A stretch of 36,476 bases of DNA from Acinetobacter sp. MB5 (lineage in GTDB: Bacteria; Pseudomonadota; Gammaproteobacteria; Pseudomonadales; Moraxellaceae), in the NCBI RefSeq assembly GCF_003261585.1, contig NZ_POVU01000022.1:1-36476 (forward strand). Direction: 5' to 3'. How positions within the stretch are numbered: the stretch's first letter is position 1; every line of letters begins with the position of its first letter. Shown in pieces: positions 1-9,334 of this stretch. Under the pieces are notes generated by a model. That model was given only the letters and a program-made list of their open reading frames with translations, did not search any database and was not told the DNA's origin. The position numbers and the translations under genes are program-made.

Positions 1-1
1 A

Positions 2-265
2 GCACAAGGTGCATCACGCGCAGCCGTTGATGCAGGCTTTGTACCAAACGACATGCAAGTGGGTCAAACAGGTAAGATTGTTGCACCTGACTTGTACATT
101 GCTGTGGGTATTTCAGGTGCGATTCAGCACTTGGCAGGTATGAAAGATTCTAAAGTGATCGTTGCGATCAACAAAGATGAAGAAGCACCAATCAACGGAG
201 TTGCTGACTACTGGTTAGTGGGTGACTTGAACGAAGTTGTGCCAGAATTAGTATCTAAGCTGTAA
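2..265 (+). CDS. etfA: Electron transfer flavoprotein alpha subunit, C-terminal part (5' end outside window)
   Basis: This is the last 87 codons of a gene whose start lies before the window; the frame is open from base 2 to a TAA stop. The segment carries the FAD-binding C-terminal domain of ETF-alpha: the run [19 protein letters not shown], then AIQHLAGM, then [10 protein letters not shown], in the order and spacing typical of the family. ETF alpha and beta pass electrons from acyl-CoA and other flavin dehydrogenases to ETF-ubiquinone oxidoreductase. The partner etfB is usually just upstream and is not visible here. A strong terminator follows within 20 bases, so this is the end of the transcript. 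Confidence 0.93.
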   Translation, partial: AQGASRAAVDAGFVPNDMQVGQTGKIVAPDLYIAVGISGAIQHLAGMKDSKVIVAINKDEEAPINGVADYWLVGDLNEVVPELVSKL

Positions 266-283
266 TTTTTTCGAATGCAGTCT

Positions 284-310
284 AAAAAACGCCCAAATGG
301 GCGTTTTTTT
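284..310 (+). terminator. Rho-independent terminator after etfA
   Basis: The stem is CGCCC/GGGCG with loop AAAT, flanked by an A run before and seven T after. It lies 19 bases after the etfA stop. The A/T flanks would let it work in both directions, but no minus-strand gene ends here. Confidence 0.9.
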
Positions 311-655
311 ATGCCCAAAAGTTGTATTTGTGTTAGTTGTTTTTCGATAGAAAAATATAAATTTAATAAGAAAAAAACACCAATTCAGATCAGAAAAAAC
401 ATTCCAAATTAGAGGAAATTGATAAAAGAATCTGTAATAGAAAAATGCTGAAAAGTATGAGTAAAAAAGCAACGATTTTGTGTGAGAAATGCGATTCTAT
501 TTACTGGTAAAGCAACAAAGCGAGGGTGAATATGCTAAAATATTGCGTTATGTTTTTCAGTTTTAGTGATAAATTTTCTCACTAATTTTGTCTGAATTTT
601 TTCAAAATTTCTGGCTGTTTATCGAGTTTAAATAGTCGAATAATAAGGAGTATGC
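311..655. other. AT-rich intergenic region carrying the gyrA leader
   Basis: I see no credible gene in these 345 bases; the minus-strand open frame here is low-complexity and has no ribosome site. The gyrA promoter must lie here. A weak candidate is TTGCGT at 543-548 with a TGATAA-like -10 near 567. The gyrA ribosome site AAGGAG is at the right end, about 5 bases before the ATG. Confidence 0.5.
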
Positions 656-3370
656 ATGAGCGTATCGGAAATCCGACCGATTGCCATTGAGGATGAACTC
701 AAGCACTCGTATCTTGATTATGCGATGAGCGTGATTGTCTCTCGTGCATTGCCAGACGTAAGAGACGGTCTAAAACCTGTTCATCGTCGCGTGCTTTATG
801 CAATGCATGAGTTAGGCAATGATTATAACAAAGCCTATAAAAAGTCTGCTCGTGTAGTTGGTGACGTCATCGGTAAGTATCACCCACATGGTGACTCTGC
901 GGTGTATGAAACTATCGTACGTATGGCCCAGGATTTCAGCTTGCGTTACCAACTGGTCGATGGCCAAGGTAACTTTGGTTCAATCGATGGGGATAGCGCA
1001 GCTGCAATGCGTTATACCGAAGTACGTATGACCAAACTTGCTCATGAACTTCTGGCAGACCTTGAGAAAGATACGGTCGATTGGGAAGACAACTACGACG
1101 GCTCTGAGCGTATTCCTCAAGTTTTACCAACCCGTGTTCCAAATCTGTTGATTAATGGTGCGGCTGGTATTGCAGTCGGTATGGCGACCAACATGGCGCC
1201 ACATAACCTGACCGAAGTGATTCATGCCTGCCTTGCTTATGCAGACAATCCAAATATTTCAATTGAAGGTTTGATGGATCATATTAGCGGTCCAGATTTC
1301 CCAACAGGCGGCATTATCTACGGTAAATCAGGCATTGTGGATGCTTACCGTACAGGTAAAGGTCGTTTGCATATTCGTGGTAAGTACCATTTTGAAGAAG
1401 ATGAGAAAACGGGTCGTATTACCATCGTCTTTACTGAAATTCCATATCAGGTCAACAAAGCAAAAGTCATTGAACGTATTGCTGAGTTGGTCAAAGAAAA
1501 GAAACTTGAAGGTATTTCAGAATTACGTGACGAATCTGACAAAGATGGTATGCGTATTGCGATCGATTTGAAGCGTGGCGAAAATGCGGAAGTTGTGGTC
1601 AATAACCTGTTCTTGAATACACAGCTTGAAAACTCGTTCAGCATTAACATGGTTTGCCTAGACAATGGTCAACCAAAATTAATGAACCTGAAAGATATTA
1701 TTGCAGCGTTTATTCGTCACCGTCAGGAAGTTGTGACTCGCCGTACCATGTTCGAATTGCGTAAAGCACGTGAACGCGGTCACATCTTGGAAGGTTTAAC
1801 GGTTGCATTGGCAAATATTGATGCCATTATCGAGACCATTAAAACTTCAGCGAATCCAGCAGAAGCACGTGAGCGTTTGCAAGCAGGTGAGTGGGCTGCG
1901 GGTGGTGTGGTTGAACTACTTGAAAAAGCTGGCGCAATTTCAGTTCGTCCAGACGAAATTGAAGGTGAAGATCCAAATCGTCCATTTGGTTTAGACGGTC
2001 AAGTTTATCGTCTATCACCAACCCAAGTGAGTGCAATTCTAGAATTACGTTTGCACCGTTTGACAGGTTTGGAACAAGACAAACTGCATGCCGAGTACAG
2101 TGAAATCTTGGGGCAAATTGCAGAGCTTACAGCCATCCTCAATGACTTTAACTTGTTGATGAGCGTGATTAAAGAAGAACTGGCGCTGATCCTGCAACAA
2201 TATGGTGATGCACGTCGTACTGATATTGTTGAATCACGCGTTGATTTCTGCCGTGAAGATTTGATTCCAGAAGAACAAGTGGTCTTAACCGTTTCTAAGA
2301 CAGGTTATGCCAAGACTCAACCATTGTCTGACTATGCGGCTCAGCGCCGTGGTGGTCGTGGTAAGTCAGCAACTTCGATGAAAGAAGATGACTATATCCA
2401 ACATCTGATTGTGGCATCGAACCATGCGACAGTACTGTGCTTTACGAACGTTGGTAAAGTCTATCGCTTGAAAGTATTTGAAGTTCCGCAAGCGTCACGT
2501 GGTGCAAAAGGTCGTCCAATGGTCAACCTATTACCACTCGATGCGAATGAAACGATTACCGCGATTCTTCCATTAACCGAGTTCCCAGAAAACCATTATG
2601 TGTTTATGGCGACAGCATCAGGCACAGTGAAACGTGTTGAACTGGAACAATTTAGTAATGTTCGTTCAAATGGTTTACGTGCAATTGAGTTGAATGATGA
2701 AGATACCTTGATCGGCGTGGCGATTACCGATGGTAATCAGCAAATCATGCTGTTCTCAAATGAAGGTAAAGCGATTCGTTTTGCAGAAAGTGATGTGCGT
2801 GCGATGGGACGTACAGCAAAAGGTGTACGTGGTATGCGTGTTGCCTTGGCTGCCAATGCACTCGATAGCGAAGATGCTGAAAATGAAAATGATGAAAATG
2901 ATGATAGTGATGAATCTTCAGATTCAGGTGTTGTCAGCCGTATCGTGTCATTAGTCGTTGTGCCTGCAACAGGTGAAGTGTTGTGCGCATGTGCCAATGG
3001 TTATGGTAAGCGTACTCCAGTCGATGATTTCCCGACCAAAAAACGTGGTGGTAAGGGTGTTATCGCGATTAAAACTTCAGAGCGTAATGGTGAGTTGATC
3101 GGTGCAGTTGCGATTGATGAAACCAAAGAGCTGATGTTGATTTCTGATGGCGGTACTTTGGTGCGTACTCGTGCGTCTGAAGTTGCAACCACTGGACGAA
3201 ATGCACAAGGTGTACGTTTGATTCGTTTAGATGAGGCGGAAACTTTGGTTGGTGTTGAAGCGATTGATGCTGTTGAAGATGATGAGTTTGTTGAAGCAGA
3301 TGATACAAATGACATCATTGAATCTACTGAAACTACAGTTGAAACCGATGCTCCAGGTTCAGAAGAATAA
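656..3370 (+). CDS. gyrA: DNA gyrase subunit A
   Basis: This is the type IIA topoisomerase subunit that cuts and rejoins DNA; with GyrB it introduces negative supercoils. It has 904 residues. The N-terminal breakage-reunion domain has the catalytic tyrosine at residue 120 ([10 protein letters not shown]). The quinolone-resistance region has Ser81 and Glu85, equivalent to E. coli 83 and 87. Ser81 is the susceptible state. The GyrA box QRRGGRG is at residues 563-569 and opens the C-terminal beta-pinwheel. The ATG has an AAGGAG ribosome site. Oddities are an acidic Asp/Glu/Asn/Ser-rich insertion at about residues 737-758 inside the pinwheel, plus an acidic tail. The protein is somewhat longer than E. 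coli GyrA (875). Confidence 0.98.
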   Translation: MSVSEIRPIAIEDELKHSYLDYAMSVIVSRALPDVRDGLKPVHRRVLYAMHELGNDYNKAYKKSARVVGDVIGKYHPHGDSAVYETIVRMAQDFSLRYQLVDGQGNFGSIDGDSAAAMRYTEVRMTKLAHELLADLEKDTVDWEDNYDGSERIPQVLPTRVPNLLINGAAGIAVGMATNMAPHNLTEVIHACLAYADNPNISIEGLMDHISGPDFPTGGIIYGKSGIVDAYRTGKGRLHIRGKYHFEEDEKTGRITIVFTEIPYQVNKAKVIERIAELVKEKKLEGISELRDESDKDGMRIAIDLKRGENAEVVVNNLFLNTQLENSFSINMVCLDNGQPKLMNLKDIIAAFIRHRQEVVTRRTMFELRKARERGHILEGLTVALANIDAIIETIKTSANPAEARERLQAGEWAAGGVVELLEKAGAISVRPDEIEGEDPNRPFGLDGQVYRLSPTQVSAILELRLHRLTGLEQDKLHAEYSEILGQIAELTAILNDFNLLMSVIKEELALILQQYGDARRTDIVESRVDFCREDLIPEEQVVLTVSKTGYAKTQPLSDYAAQRRGGRGKSATSMKEDDYIQHLIVASNHATVLCFTNVGKVYRLKVFEVPQASRGAKGRPMVNLLPLDANETITAILPLTEFPENHYVFMATASGTVKRVELEQFSNVRSNGLRAIELNDEDTLIGVAITDGNQQIMLFSNEGKAIRFAESDVRAMGRTAKGVRGMRVALAANALDSEDAENENDENDDSDESSDSGVVSRIVSLVVVPATGEVLCACANGYGKRTPVDDFPTKKRGGKGVIAIKTSERNGELIGAVAIDETKELMLISDGGTLVRTRASEVATTGRNAQGVRLIRLDEAETLVGVEAIDAVEDDEFVEADDTNDIIESTETTVETDAPGSEE

Positions 3371-3384
3371 GATGCATTCAAAAT

Positions 3385-3412
3385 AAAAAAGGAAGCCTTG
3401 GCTTCCTTTTTT
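3385..3412. terminator. Bidirectional terminator between gyrA and the arnT-like gene
   Basis: The GGAAGC/GCTTCC stem has an A run on the left and a T run on the right, so U-tracts form on both strands. It sits between two convergent genes, 14 bases after the gyrA stop and 13 bases from the opposing stop codon. Confidence 0.88.
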
Positions 3413-3424
3413 TATGGGTTGAAT

Positions 3425-5062
3425 TTATTGATTAAATAGAAATACATCATAATTACGCTGATGTAGAACTTTGACGTGAGGATCTGTAGGTTTGAAATCG
3501 TGTGGGCGACTAATCACAATCAGAGGTTGCTTATTTTGTAGTGCTTGTTGTAGTGCAGCATCACTCCATAAATAGCGCTTTAACTGTGGCTCGAATAACA
3601 AACCATCTTTAATTTCTACTGAAGAATTGTCTCCACCAATGTTATCCCAGTTATTGACCAAGTAAATTGGCGACTTAAGATCGAGCAAGAATGGTAGATC
3701 GTAGAAATAGTAATGGTAGAACACGAGTTGGGTTTTACCATGTAAATATTGCTGGAATTGGATTTGACCATTATTGGTTTTAGTGTCAAACATACGCACA
3801 GCAAATGGAATGCTTGAACATAAAATCAATAAACTGACGGCAATACCTTGTAAAAATGAGATTTTTTGAGTTTTGAAAGCAGCAAATAAAATCCAAGGGC
3901 TGATGAGTAAAATTGCACCAATAATCGAAATAAAACCGATATGTTGTTGGTAAAAGGCATGATTGCTTTTAATAACATGTGGAGCAACCAAGATTGCAAT
4001 CCCGATTAAAGAGATGAAAATGGGTGTTCCAAACAACTGTAGTTTATTTTTAGGTTGATGAAGTGCTTGCTGTACCCATGCCGTGATCAAGATGGTCAAT
4101 GGTGCAATCGCAGGCAAAATATAACCTGCCAGTTTTGATGGTGGAATAGAGAAAAACACAGTGACAGACACCAACCACCAAAGCAGTAAAGCAAAAATTG
4201 GCGAAGGGACTACGCTACGAATATGTTGTTTGATTCCTGTTAAGCCTGTAACCATGAGCCAAGGCAAAGCACTGAATAGCAAGATGACAATATAATAAAA
4301 CCAAGGTTGTTTGTTGTTGAATCCTGTTGAACTAAAACGGTCAAACTGCTGTTCAATAAAGAAATAGTGCAGGAAGTTTGGATAGTGCTGCTGAGCAAGG
4401 TACAGCCAAGGCCCCACCAAAATGATAAACAGTAAAATACCCAGTGGATTTAACAGAGAAGGAATTTTTCTCCATTCTTTACAGTAAAGTACCCAAGGTA
4501 AAATCACCATACCTGGAACCAGTACACCAATTAGCCCTTTACTTAAAAAGCCACCCGCACATGCGACGTAGCCCAGAAATAAAATAGATTTTTTACCTGA
4601 CAACGTGTAATCGGCAAAGCAGAACACAGTCAATGTCATCCATGCTGCAACCAGTAAATCATGGTTAATGTATTGACTGCTGCCAAAAAATAACAAACTC
4701 GTTGCTAAAATAAATACACTGAGCTGAGCAACCTGCTCGTTGATATATTTGCGGACAAAGAAAAAAATACTGGTCAGCATCAGGGTGGCAGCAAGCACGG
4801 GTACTAAGCGTAATACCCACAAATGGACTCCAAAAATTTCCATGAGACCTGAACTGATCCAATGTAAAAGCGGAGGTTTGTGCATAAATGGGAAACCATT
4901 AATGCGAGGGGTGAGCCAATCACCTGTTTCAAACATTGCACGGCTAATATCGCCATAACGTCCTTCATCTGGAACAGACATTGGACGAATAATTGCAGTG
5001 ATAAAAAGCCAAATTGGTAGCAGTATTAATAATAATTTGGATGATCTATTTAATGGTTGCAT
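3425..5062 (-). CDS. ArnT-like glycosyltransferase (GT83/PMT superfamily), probable lipid A aminosugar transferase
   Basis: This 545-residue polytopic membrane protein matches E. coli ArnT (550) in length. The first periplasmic loop has the PMT-type acidic motif PDEGRYGDI (D32, E33), then GDWLTPRINGFPFMHKPP, a characteristic ArnT stretch. Many hydrophobic helices follow, then a soluble C-terminal domain. The family transfers a sugar from undecaprenyl phosphate to lipid A in the outer leaflet of the inner membrane. Neighbours suggest the donor is a deacetylated aminosugar (galactosamine) rather than L-Ara4N, because no arn genes are present. It is last in a four-gene operon, 9 bases after the GtrA gene. 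The transferase fold is sure; substrate and acceptor are inferred. Confidence 0.88.
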   Translation of the reverse strand: MQPLNRSSKLLLILLPIWLFITAIIRPMSVPDEGRYGDISRAMFETGDWLTPRINGFPFMHKPPLLHWISSGLMEIFGVHLWVLRLVPVLAATLMLTSIFFFVRKYINEQVAQLSVFILATSLLFFGSSQYINHDLLVAAWMTLTVFCFADYTLSGKKSILFLGYVACAGGFLSKGLIGVLVPGMVILPWVLYCKEWRKIPSLLNPLGILLFIILVGPWLYLAQQHYPNFLHYFFIEQQFDRFSSTGFNNKQPWFYYIVILLFSALPWLMVTGLTGIKQHIRSVVPSPIFALLLWWLVSVTVFFSIPPSKLAGYILPAIAPLTILITAWVQQALHQPKNKLQLFGTPIFISLIGIAILVAPHVIKSNHAFYQQHIGFISIIGAILLISPWILFAAFKTQKISFLQGIAVSLLILCSSIPFAVRMFDTKTNNGQIQFQQYLHGKTQLVFYHYYFYDLPFLLDLKSPIYLVNNWDNIGGDNSSVEIKDGLLFEPQLKRYLWSDAALQQALQNKQPLIVISRPHDFKPTDPHVKVLHQRNYDVFLFNQ

Positions 5063-5071
5063 AGCATAGCC

Positions 5072-5455
5072 TCAATGCTGGAATGCAAAAAATCGGTTCA
5101 ATACAAAAGTGAAAATCGCAGTCATAAAAATAGCGAAAACCACTAGGATTGAGAGTGAAATGTTTAAGTATTGATGTGAAATAAGTAATAAACTTTCGTT
5201 AAATACAAAACCTAAAGTTGCAACAAGGAAAAACTTGGGTAAAGTTTGTCGATGAGAAAGCGCTTGAGCCTGAAAAGTAAAATGCCGATGTCCAAAGTAG
5301 CTCACCCAAAAGGCCAGACAAAAAGCAATTAAGTTGGCATAAGCCAAAGCCACATGTCCTTGCTCAAATAGCAAAATGACAATGGTGTAATGGGTAAGTG
5401 CTGCAAGAACACCGATAATGCCAAAGCGTGCAAATGTAAGAACGTGAACAAGCAT
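5072..5455 (-). CDS. GtrA-like four-helix membrane protein
   Basis: This 127-residue protein has four predicted transmembrane segments and the GtrA-family start (LTFARFGIIGVLAALTHY), with FGHRHFTF in the middle loop and a C-terminal VLNRFFAF. GtrA-type proteins are thought to help flip undecaprenyl-phosphate sugars across the inner membrane. The start codon overlaps the stop of the upstream glycosyltransferase by one base (TAATG), so translation is probably coupled. Placed between the enzyme that loads the lipid carrier and the ArnT-like transferase, it would fit as the flippase. The family is confident; the flippase role is inferred. Confidence 0.87.
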   Translation of the reverse strand: MLVHVLTFARFGIIGVLAALTHYTIVILLFEQGHVALAYANLIAFCLAFWVSYFGHRHFTFQAQALSHRQTLPKFFLVATLGFVFNESLLLISHQYLNISLSILVVFAIFMTAIFTFVLNRFFAFQH

Positions 5456-6426
5456 TATGGTGTCTTTATTTCTGTTATTGGAGCAGGAGTTTTTGTTTTG
5501 GAGTACTCAGCTGCAACAATATATTTTGGACGATTTTTTACTTCGGTATAAATTCGTCCAATATATTCTCCAAGAATACCAATAAACAGGAGTTGAATAC
5601 CGCCCAGTAAGGTCATGCCAGCAGCAAGTGTTGCCCAACCAGGAACACTACTACCTTCAATGAGTGTTTCGCCAATAATCCAGCAACCGTATGCCATTGC
5701 AATCAATGCGAGCAATGCACCCAAGTAAATACACATGCGAAGTGGTAAATCTGAAAATCCAGTCAATCCTGACAATGCAAGATTAAATAAGGACTTGAAG
5801 TTAAAGCTTGAAGTACCATGTTGGCGCTCTTGCTCTGAAAACTGCAATCCAATGCTTTTAAAACCTACCCAAGCATACAAGCCTTTCATATAGCGGTTTT
5901 TTTCAGGCAAATTTTGGATTGCATGAACAACTTTGGTATCAATTAGACGAAAATCCCCGGCATTTTCAGGGATTTCAACCGAAGCACTAAAACTCAACAA
6001 TTTATAATAAGTATGTGTGAAAATACGCTTTAGCCAAGACTCAGTGGTACGGTTGCGGATGCCATAAACCATGTCATAACCATTGCGCCATAAATTCAAC
6101 ATGGTTGGAATTTCATCAATCGGATGTTGGAAATCGGCATCAATCAGTAATGCAATATCACCTGTGACGTGATCTAAACCTGCACTGAGCGCAGCTTCTT
6201 TTCCAAAGTTACGCGAAAGCTCTAATACACGTAGTGGGTACTGCTCAACCATGCTGTATAAAACGTCTAGAGTATTATCCTTACTTCCATCATCAATCAC
6301 GATGATTTCATAGCCAGCAAGATGTTGCTGATCTAGTTTAGCTGCCAAAGCAGGAATGAATTTAGGCAAGTTTTCAGCTTCATTGTAAGCAGGAATGACA
6401 CAGGACAAAATAGGATTTGTTCTCAT
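5455..6426 (-). CDS. Family 2 glycosyltransferase acting on undecaprenyl phosphate (GtrB/ArnC/FlmF type)
   Basis: This 323-residue enzyme has a GT-A domain opening with CVIPAYNEAENLP, IDDGSKDNT at residues 44-52 and the metal-binding DADFQHP at 96-102. Two C-terminal transmembrane helices (about 230-290) follow, ending in GEYIGRIYTEVKNRPKYI, a hallmark of DPM1/GtrB/ArnC enzymes. The family loads one sugar onto undecaprenyl phosphate at the cytoplasmic face. Its ATG overlaps the upstream deacetylase stop by four bases (ATGA). By analogy with Francisella FlmF, the sugar could be GalNAc, which the neighbouring NaxD-like enzyme would deacetylate. The sugar is inferred; the family is clear. Confidence 0.9.
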   Translation of the reverse strand: MRTNPILSCVIPAYNEAENLPKFIPALAAKLDQQHLAGYEIIVIDDGSKDNTLDVLYSMVEQYPLRVLELSRNFGKEAALSAGLDHVTGDIALLIDADFQHPIDEIPTMLNLWRNGYDMVYGIRNRTTESWLKRIFTHTYYKLLSFSASVEIPENAGDFRLIDTKVVHAIQNLPEKNRYMKGLYAWVGFKSIGLQFSEQERQHGTSSFNFKSLFNLALSGLTGFSDLPLRMCIYLGALLALIAMAYGCWIIGETLIEGSSVPGWATLAAGMTLLGGIQLLFIGILGEYIGRIYTEVKNRPKYIVAAEYSKTKTPAPITEIKTP

Positions 6427-7217
6427 GCGCTTACTCCTATACGTGTGAGAGTTATCTGGTTGGCTTGACAGTCATGTATGAACTGTTCTGATGCTAGATA
6501 TTGGTATTCTTGTAGCCGAGCCGTTTTAATCGGATCATTATCCTTGATCACATACTGTGCAGGATGACACATAATCAGTAGATTGTCTTGTGCTTGATGC
6601 AGCCATTTTTGGTTCAAAGCAGCATAATCAATTTGCTGAAAATCATAAATCCCTGCAAAAACTTCATTTTGTTTAAAATTATTTTTTAAACATAACTGTT
6701 TGAGTGATTTTGAACCTAATTGCATGAGCATATGTGTCTTAAACTGATAAGGCGATACGACAAGAGTGTGACTTAGATTTCTGATCCAGCCTTTAAAATT
6801 CTGTTCTTTTAAAAACTGAATCAGTACTTCACGAATGACAGGAAACTGATGTACATGTTGGTGTCCATCGACAAAGTCAGGCACTTTTCCTAATGCATTC
6901 GTGAAAGTTTGCCATTGTTCGGCAAGGCTATCATAAATTTTTTCGGATGAAAGCTGACGTGACCAAGCTTTAACCATGAGCGTATTGAGTGGAAATGCAT
7001 AAGTATCGGCACTAAATACATGGGTAAAGTTGAGATGTAACCCTAGGTCAGCTTGAGCAGCATATGGTTTTAGCTGCTGAGCCGCATGAGACCAGTCAGG
7101 AGATTGAGTCATACAAGATGTTGCATGTAGTCGCTGCTGAGCAATAAGGTCAATAATTGCCGAAGAGATACTTGGATGTAATGCAAAGTCATCGGCACAA
7201 TAACAGACACGTATCAT
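6423..7217 (-). CDS. naxD: YdjC/ChbG-family carbohydrate deacetylase, NaxD-like
   Basis: This 264-residue protein has the metal-binding and catalytic pattern of the YdjC/ChbG/HpnK family: Asp9-Asp10 in CADDFALH, His61 in LGLHLNFTH, and VDGHQHVHQFP (His119, His121, His123). NaxD proteins of Francisella and A. baumannii belong here. They deacetylate N-acetylgalactosamine on the lipid carrier so that galactosamine can be added to lipid A, giving polymyxin resistance. It is first in an operon with a GT2 enzyme, a GtrA protein and an ArnT-like transferase, exactly the partners such a pathway needs. A PmrA-type box lies 86 bases upstream. The gene name is given from context and family; the substrate was not demonstrated here. 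Confidence 0.78.
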   Translation of the reverse strand: MIRVCYCADDFALHPSISSAIIDLIAQQRLHATSCMTQSPDWSHAAQQLKPYAAQADLGLHLNFTHVFSADTYAFPLNTLMVKAWSRQLSSEKIYDSLAEQWQTFTNALGKVPDFVDGHQHVHQFPVIREVLIQFLKEQNFKGWIRNLSHTLVVSPYQFKTHMLMQLGSKSLKQLCLKNNFKQNEVFAGIYDFQQIDYAALNQKWLHQAQDNLLIMCHPAQYVIKDNDPIKTARLQEYQYLASEQFIHDCQANQITLTRIGVSA

Positions 7218-7455
7218 TTCAGACGCTCACTTGCATGATGTAAATTATATTTAGCATCTACAAAAATACAAAAAATAGATAGACTCAATATGCTGAGTAT
7301 GCCTTAAGTGCAACTTAAGTGTTTAGGCGGGAAAGTGTATCATAATGTTATATAACAAAATTATGACAAAGGTATTACGTGAGAAATATTTGAAAGGTCG
7401 TCCATCCTAAAGCACACATGCCTTAGAATGGAAATAGGCAGGTTATATTTTTAAA
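7218..7455. other. Intergenic region between oxyR 3' end and naxD
   Basis: Besides the PmrA box there is a 10-base palindrome GTTATATAAC at 7347-7356 and an imperfect 8-base inverted repeat near 7408-7427 with no T run, so it is not a convincing terminator for oxyR. No gene is seen. Confidence 0.5.
7303..7319 (-). promoter_or_regulatory. Perfect PmrA (BasR) box upstream of the naxD operon
   Basis: CTTAAG, five bases, CTTAAG exactly matches the PmrA-box form known from enterobacteria, YTTAAK-N5-YTTAAK. The half-sites are themselves palindromes, so it reads the same on both strands. It lies 86 bases before the naxD start. I see no strong -10 element at the expected distance; CATATT at 7287-7292 is the best. 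In A. baumannii, naxD is reported to be controlled by PmrAB, which fits. Confidence 0.75.
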
Positions 7456-8358
7456 TTATTGACCTTGAACAATTTTTTTTAAGATATCGACCAGTACATT
7501 GAATTCATTGTGTAAAGGTGTGCTCTTGCGCGTAACCAATGCAATTGTGCGTACAGGTGCATTTTCAATATGTTTTACTTGAAGGTCGCTATGACACTGT
7601 AACATTTGGCGCTGTAATGCTGTTTCAGGCAGTAGCGTATAGCCTAAGTTAGATGACACCATTTCAACCAAGGTAGGAAGAGAACTTGCTTTTAGGCGGT
7701 GATCATTCTTACGTTCCCCAACTGGGCAGGCGCTTAATACATGATCACGTAAGCAATGACCTTCTTCAAGCAACATTAAACGAGACAAATCAAGATCATC
7801 GAGGTTAGTTGCACGTAGACATTGCTGATCGGCTTTGTGATGTACTAAAACAAGGTTTTCTTTGGCAATTTCCACCACTTTGAGTCCACGAGTATCAAAA
7901 GGAAGTGCCAGAACAATCATGTCTAGATTGCCATGTTCGAGTTTTTCAACAATCTTTTCACTTTGCGCTTCATGTAGATGAAGTTGAATTTTAGGTAAAT
8001 AATGATGCACTTCATTGAGCAGGGGCGTCAAAATAAAAGGTGCAATCGTCGGAATAATCCCTAAATGCAGATCACCAGTCAGTGGTTCACTCATCTCGCG
8101 ACTTAAACGCATAAGGTCTTGAGCATCGGCGAGCAGGACACGGGCTCGCGCAACAACTTGTTCTCCTAAAGGTGTTAAACGTACATTTTGGCGATCGCGT
8201 TCAACCAAAACACCACCAAGTAAGCGTTCTAGTTCCATGATACCGCCAGACAGGGTCGACTGAGTCACAAAAGAGCGACGTGCTGCCTCGGTAAAATGCA
8301 ATGTTTCAGACAGAGTTACTAAATAAGAAAGCTGTCTTAAAGAGGGTAATGCAGCCAT
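7456..8358 (-). CDS. oxyR: Hydrogen peroxide-sensing LysR-type regulator OxyR
   Basis: This 300-residue LysR-family regulator has a winged helix-turn-helix in residues 5-62 and a periplasmic-binding-like sensor domain after it. The redox pair is present: Cys202 in EEGHCLRDH and Cys211 in SACPVG, nine residues apart as in E. coli OxyR (C199, C208). Oxidation to a disulfide switches on antioxidant genes such as catalase and ahpC. The ATG has an AGGA site six bases upstream. It is the last gene of rubA-rubB-estB-oxyR, the order described in A. baylyi ADP1, and starts 15 bases after estB. No peroxidase gene is adjacent. Confidence 0.95.
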   Translation of the reverse strand: MAALPSLRQLSYLVTLSETLHFTEAARRSFVTQSTLSGGIMELERLLGGVLVERDRQNVRLTPLGEQVVARARVLLADAQDLMRLSREMSEPLTGDLHLGIIPTIAPFILTPLLNEVHHYLPKIQLHLHEAQSEKIVEKLEHGNLDMIVLALPFDTRGLKVVEIAKENLVLVHHKADQQCLRATNLDDLDLSRLMLLEEGHCLRDHVLSACPVGERKNDHRLKASSLPTLVEMVSSNLGYTLLPETALQRQMLQCHSDLQVKHIENAPVRTIALVTRKSTPLHNEFNVLVDILKKIVQGQ

Positions 8359-8373
8359 AGTGTCCTGATACTT

Positions 8374-9312
8374 TTAAGATTTAAAGTGATGTGCAAATAA
8401 ACCACTCAATTGAGGGATAAAATGTGGTGGAATATCATGCCCCATTCCTGCAATTAATTCAAATTTTGCTGACTTAATTGCTTTTGCAACAACCCGTCCA
8501 TGCTTTGGAGGAAGCAAGCGGTCGCTAGAACCGTGTACGACAAGGGTGGGTTGCTGAATTTTTTGATCCCAACTCAAGAGTGAGCCTGTACATAAAATTG
8601 CGACTAACTGATGTAGTACACCATTGGGATAGTAGTTTCGATGATAAGCTTTACGGGCAAACAATCGAATTTCTTCTACATTAATATAATTGGGTGAACC
8701 AATAAGTTGATGGAGCTGAACACTTTGTCGAATAATCTCATCCTCTTGTAGAGGGCGTTTGCTGATCATCATTTTTAATTGCTTGACGCCAGGTGCTGGA
8801 AGCAGAGGTTGATTATTACTGGTAAATAATAGTCCGAGTTTAGTTACTTTTTCTGGATATTTAGCAGCAACAATCTGAGCAATCATTCCGCCCATAGAAG
8901 CACCGAGAAGACAGCACTGTTTAATCTCTAATTTTTCGAGTAATAATGCAACATCATCAGCCATATCTTCTAAGGTATAGGGTGCGCCATGATTTTTTAG
9001 CCCCACACTAAAGCGCGCCATCATGCTGAGCAGATGATGGGTATTTTGTGGATCTGAAGAAACTTTACTCGATAGTCCAATATCACGATTGTCAAAACGA
9101 ATAACACAGAAACCCTGATCAATAAGTGATTTACAAAAAAAATCTGGCCAAAGAATCAATTGTCCACCTAAACCCATAATCAGCAGAATACATGGATGCT
9201 CAGGGTTCCCCCCCATTTCCACCTGTAATTGTATACCATTGCCGAGATCAACTTTGGTTTCACGCATATATTTGCTATATGGTGATGGGCTAAACACAAT
9301 GTCGTTGTTCAT
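8374..9312 (-). CDS. estB: Alpha/beta-hydrolase esterase EstB
   Basis: This alpha/beta-hydrolase of 312 residues from the chosen start has the nucleophile elbow GASMGG, an acid residue in VVHGSSDRLLPP and the catalytic histidine in GMGHDIPP. The oxyanion region is LLIMGLGGQ. The open frame extends to 9366, but that would need a TTG start inside rubB. ATG at 9312, with GGA eight bases upstream, or ATG at 9321, are more likely and avoid the overlap. It sits between rubB and oxyR as in ADP1, where it was named estB. The natural ester substrate is unknown; the family is certain. Confidence 0.88.
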   Translation of the reverse strand: MNNDIVFSPSPYSKYMRETKVDLGNGIQLQVEMGGNPEHPCILLIMGLGGQLILWPDFFCKSLIDQGFCVIRFDNRDIGLSSKVSSDPQNTHHLLSMMARFSVGLKNHGAPYTLEDMADDVALLLEKLEIKQCCLLGASMGGMIAQIVAAKYPEKVTKLGLLFTSNNQPLLPAPGVKQLKMMISKRPLQEDEIIRQSVQLHQLIGSPNYINVEEIRLFARKAYHRNYYPNGVLHQLVAILCTGSLLSWDQKIQQPTLVVHGSSDRLLPPKHGRVVAKAIKSAKFELIAGMGHDIPPHFIPQLSGLFAHHFKS

Positions 9313-9334
9313 GGTGAGCATCCATAAAATGTGA

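Noticed and set aside
656..930. Quinolone-resistance mutation in gyrA
   Set aside because: Codon 81 is serine and 85 glutamate, the usual susceptible state for Acinetobacter.
3001..3381. 126-codon minus-strand frame inside gyrA
   Set aside because: It mirrors the gyrA codons, has low-complexity Ser/Thr composition and no ribosome site.
3425..5062. Complete L-Ara4N (arn) pathway
   Set aside because: Only an ArnT-like transferase and a GT2 enzyme are present; arnA, arnB and arnD are absent and the neighbours fit galactosamine better.
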